A stretch of 64,000 nt of DNA from Herbaspirillum sp. YR522. GTDB taxonomy: Bacteria; Pseudomonadota; Gammaproteobacteria; Burkholderiales; Burkholderiaceae_D. Below the pieces are notes generated by a model. The model worked only from the letters and a program-made list of their open reading frames with translations, was not told where the DNA came from and did no database searches. Shown here in pieces: positions 17,047 through 27,497 of this stretch. Location: the NCBI RefSeq assembly GCF_000282575.1, contig NZ_AKJA01000017.1:79213-143212 (forward strand), read 5' to 3'. Each line of letters begins with the position of its first letter. The first letter of the stretch is position 1. The position numbers and the translations under genes are program-made.

Positions 17047-18507
17047 TCAGGGTGCCAGCGTCGAGCTGCTGGCCGAATTGTCCTGCCAGCCGCCGCCCAG
17101 CGCCTTGTACAGCGACACCGTGGCCTGCAGGCGTTGCAGCTTGATCTGGCCCAGCTGGTTCTGCGCTTCCGACAATGCGCGTTGCGTGTCGAGCACCACC
17201 ATCAAGTCCTCGGCACCGGCCCGGTAGCGGATCTCGGACAACTCGAACGCAAAGCGCGCCTGGTCGACTTCACCGGTCTTGAGGCGGTAACGCTCCTCCA
17301 GGCTGCGAATGGCGCCCAGGGCTTTTTCCACCTCGGACAGCGAATTGATGACGCGCTGGCGGTACACCTGCACCAGCTCTTCCTTCTGGGCGATGGCCAG
17401 GTCGCGCTGGTTCTGCAGGCGCCCGCCATCGAAGATCGGTGCGATCAGGCCGGCACCGATGCTGGCAAACAGGTTGGGACCATCGAACAGCGACAGCAAG
17501 GCGCTGCTCTGGGCGCCGGTCGAACCGGTCAGGGTGATACTGGGAAACAGCGCCGCCCGGGCCACCGCCACATTGGCACTGGCCGCTTCCAGGTTGGCCT
17601 CGGCGCGGCGGATGTCGGGTCGGCGGGTGAGCAGCTCGGAGGGCAGGCCGGCCGAGATGCGTGGCATCTGGATGCGCATCAGGCCTTTTTCCTGCACGGT
17701 GAAGTTCTGCGGTGGGCGACCCAGCAAGATCGCCAGCGCGGTCTGCGCATCCTGCTCCTGCTGTTGCAGGTCGGGTATCAGGGCCCGCTGGTTGGCCAGC
17801 GCCGAGCGCTGCCGCGCCAGGTCCAGCGGCGAAGCGGAACCGGCCCGGCTTTGCGCCTCCACCAGCTTGAGCACGCGCTCGGCGGTGCTGACGTTCTGGC
17901 GCGCGATCTCGAGCCGGTCGCGCAACGACAGGACCTGCAGGTAGGTCGACACCACGCCCGAGGTGACCGTCAGCGCCACCGTTTCGCGATCGTAGCGATT
18001 GGCGCGCAACGACGCTTCGGCCGCATCGCGGCCAGCGCGGTTCTTGCCCCAGAAGTCGATCTCGTAACTGACATCCAGCGTGGCACCGGCAGTATTGCTG
18101 GGGCTGCCACCGGAGATCGGCAGATTGCGCGCGGCATTTATATTGACGCCTGCCGCCGGCAACAGGGGCGCGCCGGCCAGGCGCGCCTGGGCTTCGGCCT
18201 GGCGCACCCGCGAAAACGCTGCGGCGATCTCGAAATTGTTTTGTTGACTCTCGTCGACCAGCATCGACAGCTCGTTGCTGCCGAACTGCTTCCACCAGTC
18301 CGAATCGGGCCACAACTGCTCGGCTTGCGCCGGACCGGTGCCGGCGGCGCCGATGTTGCTGCGACTCCAGTTGTCGGGCACGTCCATCTGCGGCGCCGCG
18401 TCCTTGTCGACCTGGCGCGTGGCGCAACCGCCCAGCGCCACGATGAGCGCCAGGGCAATGGTCTTGAAGGCAAGTGATGGCGCGGGTGACAGGCGGCGCT
18501 GGGTCAT
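17047..18507 (-). CDS. Efflux outer-membrane lipoprotein, NodT/OprM family
   Basis: A TolC-like outer-membrane channel of tripartite drug or metabolite efflux systems. The N-terminus is a lipoprotein signal with lipobox ALGGC, giving acylated Cys at about residue 28. The rest carries two OEP repeats, with the conserved SELLTRRPDIRRAEANL and the paired periplasmic helices. I start it at ATG 18507 (486 residues), because a longer frame would bury the lipoprotein signal. It lies 79 bp downstream of a membrane fusion protein gene on the same strand. No inner-membrane pump gene is present in this pair. Confidence 0.88.
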   Translation of the reverse strand: MTQRRLSPAPSLAFKTIALALIVALGGCATRQVDKDAAPQMDVPDNWSRSNIGAAGTGPAQAEQLWPDSDWWKQFGSNELSMLVDESQQNNFEIAAAFSRVRQAEAQARLAGAPLLPAAGVNINAARNLPISGGSPSNTAGATLDVSYEIDFWGKNRAGRDAAEASLRANRYDRETVALTVTSGVVSTYLQVLSLRDRLEIARQNVSTAERVLKLVEAQSRAGSASPLDLARQRSALANQRALIPDLQQQEQDAQTALAILLGRPPQNFTVQEKGLMRIQMPRISAGLPSELLTRRPDIRRAEANLEAASANVAVARAALFPSITLTGSTGAQSSALLSLFDGPNLFASIGAGLIAPIFDGGRLQNQRDLAIAQKEELVQVYRQRVINSLSEVEKALGAIRSLEERYRLKTGEVDQARFAFELSEIRYRAGAEDLMVVLDTQRALSEAQNQLGQIKLQRLQATVSLYKALGGGWQDNSASSSTLAP

Positions 18508-18586
18508 AGGTGAAATCTGATCAAAGGCATAACAGGTCGCGCCCACCCCGGGGCCGATCCAGGCATTGTATAGGACAGCCGCCGCG

Positions 18587-19825
18587 CTAGCGCGGTGCCG
18601 TCGATGGCGATGGCGATGGCGATGCAGCGTTCGAAGGTGCGACGGCATTGGCCGGCAGCAGCACCTGTTCACCCTCTTTCAGCCCCGACAGCACCTGGGC
18701 ATGTTCGCCGTCGCGAATGCCGATCTTGATGCGACGGGTCTCCAGCTTGCCGTCGGGCAGTACCACCTTGACCGGCTGGGTGCCATCCATGCCGGGCTTG
18801 GTCACCAGCGACTGTGGAATCGTCAGCGCCTGGTCGACCCGCGCCAGCACGAAATAGACATCGGCGCTCATGCCACTCATCAGCTCGCGGCTGGGATTGG
18901 CGACATCGAACAGCACCGTATAGAAGGCCTTCTTGCCCTGGCGGCCCGAGTCGTCGGTGGGCAACAGCATGATCTGGCGCAGCTTGCCGCTCCAGCGCTT
19001 GCCGGGAAAACCGGGCGTGGTGAAATAGGCGGTCATGCCCTTTTGCAGGCGGGTCACGTCTTCTTCGGCCACCGGCACCTGCACCGTCATGCGCGACAGG
19101 TCGGCAATGCGCATGAGCACTTCCTGGTTGCCACCCACCATCTGGCCCACCCGTGCGTTGAGCGTGACGATGGTGCCGCCCACCGGGGCGTCGATGCGGG
19201 TCTGCTTCTGGATCGCCTCGTCTTCGCGGATGCTCGCCTCGGTCTGCTGGATCTGGGCGTTGGTGGCGTCGACCTTGGCGGCGGCGGCATACATGTTCAT
19301 GCGCGACGATTCGTAGGCCTCTTCGCGGGTGGCGTTCTCGGCCTTCAACTGGGTCTGGCGCTGGAACTGCAGCTGGGCAAAGTCGAGCTGGGCGTTTTGC
19401 CCGGCCAGCTCGGCCTTGAGCCGTGCCAGTTGCGCCCGGTTGCTTTCGACGCGCCCGTTCTGGACCGCCGGCGACACCGTCACCAATGCCTTCCCGGCCT
19501 TGACCGTTTCACCGATGGCGACATCGACGTCGGCAATCTGGCCGGCCACCTTGGAACCGATATCGACATAGTTCTGCACCACCACGTTGCCGGTGGCGTT
19601 GACCACCTGCTCGAGATCGGCGCGACCGACGCTGGCCGTCTCCAGCTTGACCGGCACCGGGGCCGCCATTGGCGGTGGCGTGCGCTGGCGCCACAGCAAC
19701 GCGGCACCGGCCACCAGCAGCGCCACCACCACGGTGCCGGCCACCAGCGTCAGGCGCGACGGCGCGGCATCCGGTGTCGACGATGGTGCTTGCTGCTCGC
19801 TCATGGTGTCCTGCCTGTCTTGCAT
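18587..19825 (-). CDS. Efflux periplasmic adaptor (membrane fusion protein, MacA-like)
   Basis: The periplasmic adaptor that links an inner-membrane pump to an outer-membrane channel. An N-terminal membrane anchor (LVAGTVVVALLVAGAALLW) is followed by a biotinyl-lipoyl half-motif (GSKVAGQIADVDVAIGETVKAG), a long coiled-coil hairpin (about residues 120-190), the second lipoyl half and a beta-barrel (ADLSRMTVQVPVAEEDV). The layout is closest to MacA. The C-terminal tail is a Ser-Pro repeat encoded by a hexanucleotide repeat. Start may be ATG 19825 (GAGG upstream) or ATG 19804. It sits between opgH and the outer-membrane channel gene; no MacB-type ATPase is nearby. Confidence 0.87.
   Translation of the reverse strand: MQDRQDTMSEQQAPSSTPDAAPSRLTLVAGTVVVALLVAGAALLWRQRTPPPMAAPVPVKLETASVGRADLEQVVNATGNVVVQNYVDIGSKVAGQIADVDVAIGETVKAGKALVTVSPAVQNGRVESNRAQLARLKAELAGQNAQLDFAQLQFQRQTQLKAENATREEAYESSRMNMYAAAAKVDATNAQIQQTEASIREDEAIQKQTRIDAPVGGTIVTLNARVGQMVGGNQEVLMRIADLSRMTVQVPVAEEDVTRLQKGMTAYFTTPGFPGKRWSGKLRQIMLLPTDDSGRQGKKAFYTVLFDVANPSRELMSGMSADVYFVLARVDQALTIPQSLVTKPGMDGTQPVKVVLPDGKLETRRIKIGIRDGEHAQVLSGLKEGEQVLLPANAVAPSNAASPSPSPSTAPR
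18602..18624. repeat. Hexanucleotide repeat CGATGG inside the adaptor gene
   Basis: Three full copies and one partial copy of CGATGG lie in the last codons of the adaptor gene and encode its Ser-Pro C-terminal tail on the minus strand. Copy number could vary without breaking the frame. Confidence 0.8.
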
Positions 19826-19901
19826 CCTGGATTACCTCAAATGATGACGGCCGCAGTTCAGCCGGCCGCCATGCCGCCCTGCCGTGCCGTCGTCGGTCGC
19901 C

Positions 19902-22523
19902 TCAAGCCGCCAGCGCGGCAGCGCCGGGCGCAGCGCCCAAGGCGGCACGCCATTGCGGGTGGACCTCGGGCGCGCCGCTCCAGACGGCCTGGTGCAATTG
20001 CGACAACAGGCCGGGCTCATCGAGCAGGCTCATCTTCTGCTTCTCGTCGAGCGCGTCAGGACCTTCCCTGAGTGCGCGACGCACCAGCTTGTCACGCAGG
20101 TGCAGGGTCAGCTGCGGTACCTGCGGGTGGGCATGGGCGGTGGCGCAGACCAGTGCATTGACGGCCGGATCGACCACCGCCTCGATAAAGCCCGGCAACG
20201 CCGGCGTGGCTTGATGATGGCGGATGGTTTCGCGCAATTCGAACGGTGGGTCGGTTTCTTCAGGAATCTTGAAGAAACCCATGCCGCGGAAGGCGCGCCC
20301 GAATCCTACCCGCGAGGACAGCACCGACACTGGTATCGAGATGGCCAGCGAGCCCGCGATCGGCAGCAACCACCAGATGAACGAGGGATTGAGCCAGTAC
20401 ACCAGCGCGCCCCAGGCCACGCCCACCACCGAATGCATGCCGTGGCGACGCACCGCCTCGCCCCAGCCGGTTTCGTTGTCGGCCCGTGGCGGCGACTTCC
20501 AGCCGGCGTTCCAGCCCAGGAAGGCGCCCAGCACGAAGCGCGTATGAAACAGCATGCGCACCGGCGCCAGCACCATCGAGAACAGCAGCTCGACGATCAT
20601 GCTGGCCGTCAGCGCCAGCGCGCCGCCGAAGCCGCGCGCGCCCTTTACCGCAAACAGCAACACCGCCAGCACCTTCGGCAGGAACAGGATGGTGGCAGTG
20701 GCCGAGACCAGCGCCAGCGCCTTTTCGGGATGCCATTCGGGCCAGATCGGGAACATCTGGCGCGGTTCGACGAAGTACTGCGGATCGATCAACGTATGCG
20801 CCGCCAGCAGCAGCGTCGACAACACCAGGAACAGTGCCCACAAGGGGGCCGATACGTAGGCCATGACCCCGGTGACGAACACTGCGCGGTGCACCACATG
20901 CATGCCGCGCGCCAGGAACAGCCTGAAGTTCATCAGGTTGCCCTGGCACCAGCGGCGATCACGGCTCAGTTCGTCGAGCAGGTTGGGCGGCATTTCCTCG
21001 TAGCTGCCGTCGAGGTCGTAGGCGATCCACACCGACCAGCCGGCGCGACGCATCAGCGAGGCCTCGACGAAATCGTGCGACATGATCGGCCCCGACAGGT
21101 TGCCGCGACCGGGCAACGGCGCCAGCGCACAGTGCTTCATGAAGGGCGCCAGGCGGATGATGGCGTTGTGGCCCCAGAAGTGCGACTCGCCCAGTTGCCA
21201 GTAATGCAGGCCGGCCGTAAACAAGGGACCATAGACGCGGGTCGAGAATTGCTGGATACGGGCATACAACGTGTCGCGGCCAGCCGCGCGCGGGGCGGTC
21301 TGGATGATGCCCGCGCCGGGATGCTCTTCCATCAGGCGCGTGAGCTTGGTAAGGCATTCGCCGGTCATCACGCTGTCGGCGTCCAGCACCACCATGTAGC
21401 GGTAGTTGCTGCCCCAGCGACGGCAGAAGTCGTCCAGGTTGCCGCTTTTGCGCTTGACCCGACGCCGACGGTGGCGATAGAAGATGCGGCCGAAGCCGCC
21501 GGTTTCGCGGCACAGCGTGGTCCAGGCCTGGACTTCGGCGGCGCAGATGTCGGCTTCGTAGCTGTCGGACAGGATGAAGAAGTCGAAATGCTGCAACTGC
21601 CCGGTGCGCTCCAGCGATTCGTAGGTGGCGCGCAGGCCGGCCAGCACCCGCGCCACATCCTCGTTGCAGATCGGCATGACGATGGCGGTCCGGGCCTGCG
21701 GCGAGATCTCGCGGCTGCCCGATTTCTCGTGCGAGATCAGGTATTCGTCGTCACCCCGCATCAGCACCAGAAAGCCGGTCATGGCGGTCCAGAAACCGGC
21801 CGACACCCACAAGAACAGCAGCGCGAACAGGCCCAGCACCAGCATCTCGAGCGGCTTGGTACCGTGATACGGCAGCACATCGCTCATGAAATAGGTCGCC
21901 ATGGACGTCTGCAGCACCATCAGCACCAGCAAGGTGATACGACGTACATTGCCGCTGCGCTGCCAGTAGCCCTTCGGATCCGGGGCGTCGGAATTGCCCA
22001 GGTGATCCTCGACGTAATGCGGCTCGTCGGCCAGCACCGGTTCGGCCGCCGCCGCGTGCGTCTTGTGCCGGCGCCAGCGGCGCGGCCGGCGTTCGAGACG
22101 GCGGTTTTCTTCGTCGACCCAGCGCGCCAACGGATTGAGGTCGCCCCACGGGCGCGGCACCATCGAGCGACGCGCCAGCGGCGGGCCCACTTCGATGTGC
22201 GGGTGGCCGCGCTCCTGGCCGATCGGCGGCGCCTGGTGCGATGCACTGGCCGCACCGGCAAACAGCAATTGCAGCCGGGCCGCCACCGATGCCCGGGCGG
22301 CGCTGTCGCTGGTGGATGGATCGGAAAGCGAGGAGTCGCCCTGGCCGGCCGCGGCCAGCACGCGATGCAGGTCGGCCACCGGATCGCCCGAGCCCTGCTC
22401 GCCCACGCGCTCGATCAGCTCAAGACGCTGCCCAGGCGACAGCGGCAGGCGGTCGAGGTAATCCTCGAGCGCCTGCGAGGCCGCCGATGTCTGCCTTAGT
22501 TGGGGGGTAATATGTAGCTCCAC
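19902..22523 (-). CDS. opgH: Glucans biosynthesis glucosyltransferase OpgH (MdoH)
   Basis: The inner-membrane glucosyltransferase that builds the linear beta-1,2 backbone of osmoregulated periplasmic glucans from UDP-glucose. The 873-residue protein has two N-terminal membrane helices (~200-265), a cytoplasmic GT2 domain with VMPICNED, the metal-binding LDADSVM and the acceptor motif RRWCQGN, then several C-terminal helices. It begins at GTG 22523 and overlaps the end of opgG by 28 bp, so the two are translated together. The basic N-terminal region ([14 protein letters not shown]) is cytoplasmic. Length and motif order are standard. Confidence 0.94.
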   Translation of the reverse strand: MELHITPQLRQTSAASQALEDYLDRLPLSPGQRLELIERVGEQGSGDPVADLHRVLAAAGQGDSSLSDPSTSDSAARASVAARLQLLFAGAASASHQAPPIGQERGHPHIEVGPPLARRSMVPRPWGDLNPLARWVDEENRRLERRPRRWRRHKTHAAAAEPVLADEPHYVEDHLGNSDAPDPKGYWQRSGNVRRITLLVLMVLQTSMATYFMSDVLPYHGTKPLEMLVLGLFALLFLWVSAGFWTAMTGFLVLMRGDDEYLISHEKSGSREISPQARTAIVMPICNEDVARVLAGLRATYESLERTGQLQHFDFFILSDSYEADICAAEVQAWTTLCRETGGFGRIFYRHRRRRVKRKSGNLDDFCRRWGSNYRYMVVLDADSVMTGECLTKLTRLMEEHPGAGIIQTAPRAAGRDTLYARIQQFSTRVYGPLFTAGLHYWQLGESHFWGHNAIIRLAPFMKHCALAPLPGRGNLSGPIMSHDFVEASLMRRAGWSVWIAYDLDGSYEEMPPNLLDELSRDRRWCQGNLMNFRLFLARGMHVVHRAVFVTGVMAYVSAPLWALFLVLSTLLLAAHTLIDPQYFVEPRQMFPIWPEWHPEKALALVSATATILFLPKVLAVLLFAVKGARGFGGALALTASMIVELLFSMVLAPVRMLFHTRFVLGAFLGWNAGWKSPPRADNETGWGEAVRRHGMHSVVGVAWGALVYWLNPSFIWWLLPIAGSLAISIPVSVLSSRVGFGRAFRGMGFFKIPEETDPPFELRETIRHHQATPALPGFIEAVVDPAVNALVCATAHAHPQVPQLTLHLRDKLVRRALREGPDALDEKQKMSLLDEPGLLSQLHQAVWSGAPEVHPQWRAALGAAPGAAALAA

Positions 22524-24106
22524 GTTTCTGACAAGGTTGTGCCGCCGTTGCCGTTACGCAGGAACCCGCGCAACTCGACCGGCTTGTTATCTTCGACCCG
22601 ACGCAGCTTGACCTCGATGCGCCAGCCACCGGTGACTTCGTTCTTGCGGGTGGTGACGCTGGCAATCTTGCCATTGGCGTCGGCCTCGACCACACCCTCG
22701 ACGCGGGCATTGGCGGCCAGCTTCTTGAGCGAACTGCCGTCGAAATCGACCGCCAGCGCCAAGCCGTCGTCCTGCTTGCCTTCCTGGCGTGGCCGGTAGC
22801 CATGGCCGTACAGGGTCTGCGTGACCCAGGCCAGTGGGGGCCTCTTCTCGCCATCCTTCTGCCACAGCATGCGGTACTCGACGTTGAGCGGCTGGCCCGG
22901 CTTGGGCAGCGTATTGGGAATCCAGTAGGCCACGATGTTGTCGTTGGTCTCGTCGGGCGTGGGGATCTGTACCAGCTCCACCCGACCCGAACCCCATTTG
23001 CCCTTGGGTTCGATCCAGGCACTGGGGCGCGCCTGGTAGTTGTAGTCGAGATCCTGGTAGTTGCCGAATTCCCGGTCGCGCTGCATCAGGCCGAAGCCCA
23101 ACGGGTTGTCGAACGAGAACGACGTCACCAGCAGGCGCTTGGGATTGACCAGCGGGCGCCACAACCACTCGCCGGTGCCCGATTGCATCGACAGCCCGTC
23201 CGAGTCATGCACCTCGGGCCGGAAGTCGTCGGCCGGACCAGGCTGGTTCTCGCCGAACAGGAACATGCTCGTCAACGGCGCAATGCCCAGCTTGGTGACG
23301 TTGCTGCGCAGGTAGATCTGGGCCTTGACGTCGATGGCGGTGTCCGAACCGGGCTTGAGCACGAAACGATAGGCGCCGGTGGCGCGCGGCGAATCGAGCA
23401 GCGCGTAGACCACCAGCTCGCGGCTCTCGGCGGCGGGCCGTTCCAGCCAGAACTCGGTGAAGCGCGGGAATTCCTCGCCCGAATAGAGCGCCGTGTCGAT
23501 CGCCAGGCCCCGTCCGGACAGGCCATAGCCCTGGCCCTTACCCATGGCGCGGAAGTAGCTGGCGCCATGGAAGGTCAGCACATCATCCTTGACCTTGGGG
23601 TTGTTGACCGGAAAACGGATGCGGAAACCGGCAAAGCCGATGTTGCGCAGGGTACGGGGATCCACGCCGCGCACGTGGCTGTAATCGAACAACGCCGGAT
23701 TGAAGCCGATCTCGCGCACGCTGTTGCCGATCACCTCGTTGATCTTGACCGGATCGTTGAAGCCACCGCCAAGATGGATGAAGGTCAATTCGAACGGCAG
23801 CTTCTGGGCCCGCCAGTACGACTTGTCCACGCGATAGCTCAGCTGGTTGGCCTGCTCGTAGCTCAGTTCGCGCACCGCCTTGGGCGCCTCTTCGGACGGC
23901 TTCTTGTACGACTTGCCGGCCAGCGCCTTGGCGCGCGCGGCCACCGTGTTGAAGTCGAAGGCGAACGCCGCAGGCTGCACCAGCAGCAGCCCGACCAGGG
24001 CGAGCGGGCCGGCAAGGCGGCGCCACCAGCTGCGGCATACCGGCTGCCATGGCAGCGCAGCCGGTCGGGGGACGATGGGGGACCACATTATTTTATTGTC
24101 TGACAT
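22496..24106 (-). CDS. opgG: Glucan biosynthesis protein OpgG (MdoG)
   Basis: A periplasmic protein needed to branch and finish osmoregulated periplasmic glucans. I start it at ATG 24106 (536 residues). A signal peptide follows a long positively charged lead ([17 protein letters not shown]), then the conserved [16 protein letters not shown] start of the mature domain and the OpgG/OpgD beta-sandwich ([24 protein letters not shown], residues ~290, shown only in part by FLFGENQ and VHDSDGL). No twin-arginine pair is seen in the signal, which argues for OpgG rather than OpgD. It is the first gene of the opgGH unit and diverges from folA across 340 bp. Confidence 0.92.
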   Translation of the reverse strand: MSDNKIMWSPIVPRPAALPWQPVCRSWWRRLAGPLALVGLLLVQPAAFAFDFNTVAARAKALAGKSYKKPSEEAPKAVRELSYEQANQLSYRVDKSYWRAQKLPFELTFIHLGGGFNDPVKINEVIGNSVREIGFNPALFDYSHVRGVDPRTLRNIGFAGFRIRFPVNNPKVKDDVLTFHGASYFRAMGKGQGYGLSGRGLAIDTALYSGEEFPRFTEFWLERPAAESRELVVYALLDSPRATGAYRFVLKPGSDTAIDVKAQIYLRSNVTKLGIAPLTSMFLFGENQPGPADDFRPEVHDSDGLSMQSGTGEWLWRPLVNPKRLLVTSFSFDNPLGFGLMQRDREFGNYQDLDYNYQARPSAWIEPKGKWGSGRVELVQIPTPDETNDNIVAYWIPNTLPKPGQPLNVEYRMLWQKDGEKRPPLAWVTQTLYGHGYRPRQEGKQDDGLALAVDFDGSSLKKLAANARVEGVVEADANGKIASVTTRKNEVTGGWRIEVKLRRVEDNKPVELRGFLRNGNGGTTLSETWSYILPPN

Positions 24107-24446
24107 GCAATTTTCTGATTGTTGAGCTTTCGACAGCGCCATCCGCGGCGCACACTGCTCGCGTTCTTCGCGGGGGACAAATATGACGGCGATCACGGTG
24201 CAGCCGGAAAAGCAGGCGCTAGTTTAACCAAATGTTGCATGAATTGTTCGCCGCAATGCGCGGATTCGGCGTTGCGACCAGTTCAGGGGGACCGCGGTGG
24301 ACTGGCAGGCAATCGAACTAATTCGATGTCACAGTCCAACGTATAAGGGCAGCGTTCGCATGGAAAGTTCCGTGCCGCAGCATCTCCTGTAACATGTCGG
24401 CTTTCGTTGGCCCCTCCCGGCCGACGCGTTCGACGAAAGAATCCGC
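24107..24446. other. Divergent intergenic region, opgG and folA
   Basis: This 340-bp region must hold the promoters of opgG (left) and folA (right). I see no open frame with a ribosome site, no long palindrome and no RNA gene in it. The part nearest opgG is more AT-rich than its surroundings. Confidence 0.5.
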
Positions 24447-24950
24447 ATGTCTTCGCTTAGCTCCGCCACGGATGGGCTCACCATCATCGTGGCCACCGAC
24501 CGCAACAACGGTATCGGCATCAACAACACCCTGCCCTGGCGGCTGCCCGAAGACCTGGCGCATTTCAAGCGCACCACCTCGGGGCATGCCATCCTGATGG
24601 GTCGCAAGACCTTCGAATCGATCGGGCGCCCCCTGCCCAACCGCCGCAACATCGTCATCACGCGCAATGCCGCATGGCAACACGAAGGGGTCGAAGTCGC
24701 CACTTCGCTGCAGGCTGCCGCGCAGCTCGGCGCCGGTGCCCCGGCCTTCATCATCGGTGGCGCGCAAGTCTACGCCGAAGCCCTGCCGCTGGTGCGCCGG
24801 CTGATCGTCACTCGCATCGACCACAGCTTCGATTGCGATGCCTTCTTCCCGGCGCTGGCGCCGCACGAATGGCGCGAAACCGACCGCCAGCAGCACCACA
24901 GCGACAGCGGCGGATTCGACTATGCGTTTGTGACATACGAAAGACCTTGA
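24447..24950 (+). CDS. folA: Dihydrofolate reductase
   Basis: Reduces dihydrofolate to tetrahydrofolate with NADPH in the cytoplasm, regenerating the cofactor spent by ThyA. The 167-residue protein contains IIVATDRNNGIGINNTLPW with the invariant Trp, the acidic catalytic residue in LPEDLAHFK, the NADPH-binding GRKTFESIGRPLPNR, and IIGGAQVYAEAL. Start ATG 24447 gives a short N-terminal extension (MSSLSSATDG) before the first strand. It stands alone, 178 bp ahead of the decarboxylase gene. Confidence 0.95.
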   Translation: MSSLSSATDGLTIIVATDRNNGIGINNTLPWRLPEDLAHFKRTTSGHAILMGRKTFESIGRPLPNRRNIVITRNAAWQHEGVEVATSLQAAAQLGAGAPAFIIGGAQVYAEALPLVRRLIVTRIDHSFDCDAFFPALAPHEWRETDRQQHHSDSGGFDYAFVTYERP

Positions 24951-25008
24951 GGCCAGCCTGCATGGGCCCTGTTGTTTTTTCCGGTTTTTCTTTAATATGC
25001 GCACCTCT

Positions 25009-25028
25009 TTTTCGCATATCTGCGAAAA
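25009..25028. promoter_or_regulatory. Inverted repeat upstream of the decarboxylase gene
   Basis: TTTTCGCA and TGCGAAAA form perfect eight-base arms around a four-base spacer (TATC). The site is 100 bp upstream of the decarboxylase start. It could be an operator or a hairpin; there is no T run after it, so a terminator for folA is less likely. Confidence 0.45.
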
Positions 25029-25127
25029 TCCGCTTTCTTTTTACCTGCCCAGGCGCAGTTCCTCTTGACCCCTGAGCGCTCCCGGCCCGCCCCATGGCGC
25101 ATGGGCGCTCGAGCCCTGGAGAAATCC

Positions 25128-27395
25128 ATGAAATTCCGCTTCCCCATCGTCATCATCGACGAAGATTTCCGTTCCGAGAACACATCCGGACTGGGCATTC
25201 GCGCCCTGGCCGATGCCATCCAGGCCGAGGGCCGGGAAGTCCTGGGCGTGACCAGCTATGGCGACCTGGCGCAGTTTGCGCAACAGCAGTCGCGCGCCTC
25301 GGCTTTCATCCTGTCGATCGACGACGAAGAGTTCGGCGCCGGTTCTTCCGAAGAAACCGACTTCGCGCTCAAGGCGCTGCGGGCCTTCGTGGGCGAGATT
25401 CGCCACAAGAACGCCGACATCCCGATCTACCTGTACGGCGAGACCCGCACTTCGCGCCATATCCCCAACGACATCCTGCGCGAGCTGCATGGTTTCATCC
25501 ACATGTTCGAGGACACCCCCGAATTCGTGGCGCGTCACATCATCCGTGAATCCAAGTCCTACCTCGACGGCCTGGCGCCGCCGTTCTTCCGCGCGCTGGT
25601 CGACTATGCCCAGGACGGTTCCTACTCCTGGCACTGCCCGGGGCACTCGGGTGGCGTGGCCTTCCTGAAGTCGCCGATCGGCCAGATGTTCCACCAGTTC
25701 TTCGGCGAGAACATGCTGCGCGCCGACGTCTGCAACGCCGTCGAGGAACTCGGCCAGTTGCTCGACCACACCGGTCCGGTGGCCAATTCCGAGCGCAATG
25801 CGGCGCGCATCTTCAACGCCGACCATTGCTACTTCGTCACCAACGGCACCTCGACCTCCAACAAGATGGTGTGGCATTCGACGGTGGCCCCGGGCGACAT
25901 CGTGGTGGTCGACCGCAACTGTCACAAGTCGATCCTGCACTCGATCATCATGACCGGCGCCATTCCGGTGTTTTTGATGCCGACCCGCAACCACCTGGGC
26001 ATCATCGGGCCGATCCCGCTCGAGGAGTTCACGCTGGAAAGCATCCAGAAGAAGATCGAAGCCAATCCGTTTGCCCGCGAGGCGGTCAACAAGAAGCCGC
26101 GTATCCTGACCATCACCCAGTCGACCTACGACGGCGTGGTGTACAACGTCGAGACCCTGCGCGAGATGCTCGACGGCGAGATCGATACCCTGCACTTCGA
26201 TGAAGCCTGGCTGCCGCACGCCACCTTCCACGACTTCTACAAGGACATGCACGCCATCGGCCGCGACCGCCCGCGCGCCAAGAAGTCGATGATCTTCTCG
26301 ACCCAGTCGACCCACAAGCTGCTGGCAGGCCTGTCGCAGGCCTCGCAGATCCTGGTGCGTGAATCCGAAACGGTGCAACTTGACCAGGATGCCTTCAACG
26401 AGGCGTTCCTGATGCACACCTCGACCTCGCCGCAGTACTCGATCATCGCCTCCTGTGACGTCGCCGCGGCCATGATGGAAGCCCCGGGCGGCACCGCGCT
26501 GGTCGAAGAAAGCATCCTCGAGGCGCTCGACTTCCGCCGCGCCATGAAGAAGATCGACCAGGAATTCGGACCCAGCGACTGGTGGTTCCAGGTCTGGGGA
26601 CCGAACCAGTTTGCCGAGGACGGCATCGGCGAGCGCGAAGACTGGATCATCAAGGCCGAGGACGACTGGCACGGCTTCGGCAACCTGGCGCCGGGCTTCA
26701 ACATGCTCGACCCGATCAAGGCCACCATCGTCAACCCGGGCCTGTCGCTGGATGGCCAGTTCGGCCAAGCCGGCATCCCGGCCTCGATCGTGACCAAGTA
26801 CCTGGCCGAGCACGGCGTGATCGTCGAGAAGTGCGGCCTGTATTCGTTCTTCATCATGTTTACCATCGGCATCACCAAGGGCCGCTGGAACACGCTGGTG
26901 ACGGCGCTGCAGCAGTTCAAGGACGACTACGACAAGAACCAGCCGATCTGGCGCATCCTGCCCGAGTTCGCGGCGGCCAACCAGGGCCGCAATGCGCGCT
27001 ACGAGCGCCTGGGCCTGCGCGACCTGTGCCAGCAGATCCACGAGACCTATCGGGCCTACGACGTGGCACGCCTGACCACCGAGATGTACCTGTCGGACAT
27101 GCAACCGGCCATGAAACCGTCGGACGCGTTCTCGAAGATGGCACACCGCGAAATCGACCGGGTGCCGCTGGACGAACTCGAAGGCCGCGTGACATCGATC
27201 CTGCTGACGCCCTACCCACCCGGTATTCCACTGCTGATCCCGGGCGAGCGCTTCAACAAGACCATCGTCGACTACCTCAAGTTCGCGCGCGATTTCAATG
27301 AGAAATTTCCGGGCTTCGAAACCGACGTGCATGGCCTGGTCAAGCGCGAGGTCGATGGCCGTCGCGATTACTTCGTCGACTGCGTCAAGCAATAG
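25128..27395 (+). CDS. Lysine/arginine/ornithine decarboxylase (PLP fold type III-like large family)
   Basis: A 755-residue basic amino acid decarboxylase of the large prokaryotic family that includes LdcC/CadA, AdiA and SpeC, producing a polyamine or diamine and CO2. An N-terminal wing domain (residues 1-~130) precedes the PLP domain, with the cofactor lysine at Lys397 in STHKLLAGLSQAS, and FDEAW as the acidic site pairing with the PLP ring. Start ATG 25128 follows GGAG (25118-25121). Sequence alone does not let me choose between lysine, arginine and ornithine. It is monocistronic, with an inverted repeat upstream and a terminator downstream. The fold class label is from memory; the family assignment is firm. 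Confidence 0.9.
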   Translation: MKFRFPIVIIDEDFRSENTSGLGIRALADAIQAEGREVLGVTSYGDLAQFAQQQSRASAFILSIDDEEFGAGSSEETDFALKALRAFVGEIRHKNADIPIYLYGETRTSRHIPNDILRELHGFIHMFEDTPEFVARHIIRESKSYLDGLAPPFFRALVDYAQDGSYSWHCPGHSGGVAFLKSPIGQMFHQFFGENMLRADVCNAVEELGQLLDHTGPVANSERNAARIFNADHCYFVTNGTSTSNKMVWHSTVAPGDIVVVDRNCHKSILHSIIMTGAIPVFLMPTRNHLGIIGPIPLEEFTLESIQKKIEANPFAREAVNKKPRILTITQSTYDGVVYNVETLREMLDGEIDTLHFDEAWLPHATFHDFYKDMHAIGRDRPRAKKSMIFSTQSTHKLLAGLSQASQILVRESETVQLDQDAFNEAFLMHTSTSPQYSIIASCDVAAAMMEAPGGTALVEESILEALDFRRAMKKIDQEFGPSDWWFQVWGPNQFAEDGIGEREDWIIKAEDDWHGFGNLAPGFNMLDPIKATIVNPGLSLDGQFGQAGIPASIVTKYLAEHGVIVEKCGLYSFFIMFTIGITKGRWNTLVTALQQFKDDYDKNQPIWRILPEFAAANQGRNARYERLGLRDLCQQIHETYRAYDVARLTTEMYLSDMQPAMKPSDAFSKMAHREIDRVPLDELEGRVTSILLTPYPPGIPLLIPGERFNKTIVDYLKFARDFNEKFPGFETDVHGLVKREVDGRRDYFVDCVKQ

Positions 27396-27420
27396 GCCTG
27401 GTCACACTGGCCACGACAAG

Positions 27421-27453
27421 AGCCGATGCCGCAATAGCGGTGTCGGCTTTTTT
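27421..27453 (+). terminator. Rho-independent terminator of the decarboxylase gene
   Basis: A 12-bp stem with two G-T wobbles (27421-27432 with 27437-27448, loop AATA) is followed by six T, 25 bases after the stop codon. Confidence 0.85.
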
Positions 27454-27497
27454 CCTGGCGACAGCGGATCGGCGAAGCCTTGCCATGCCACGTCCGC

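Noticed and set aside
19884..22499. 871-codon frame antisense to opgH
   Set aside because: Same artefact; opgH is a clear, complete family member on the other strand.
25041..27392. 783-codon frame antisense to the amino acid decarboxylase
   Set aside because: GC-rich codon bias leaves the opposite strand free of stops. The translation has the His/Gln/Val/Arg-rich composition of a shadow frame, and the plus-strand gene is unmistakable.
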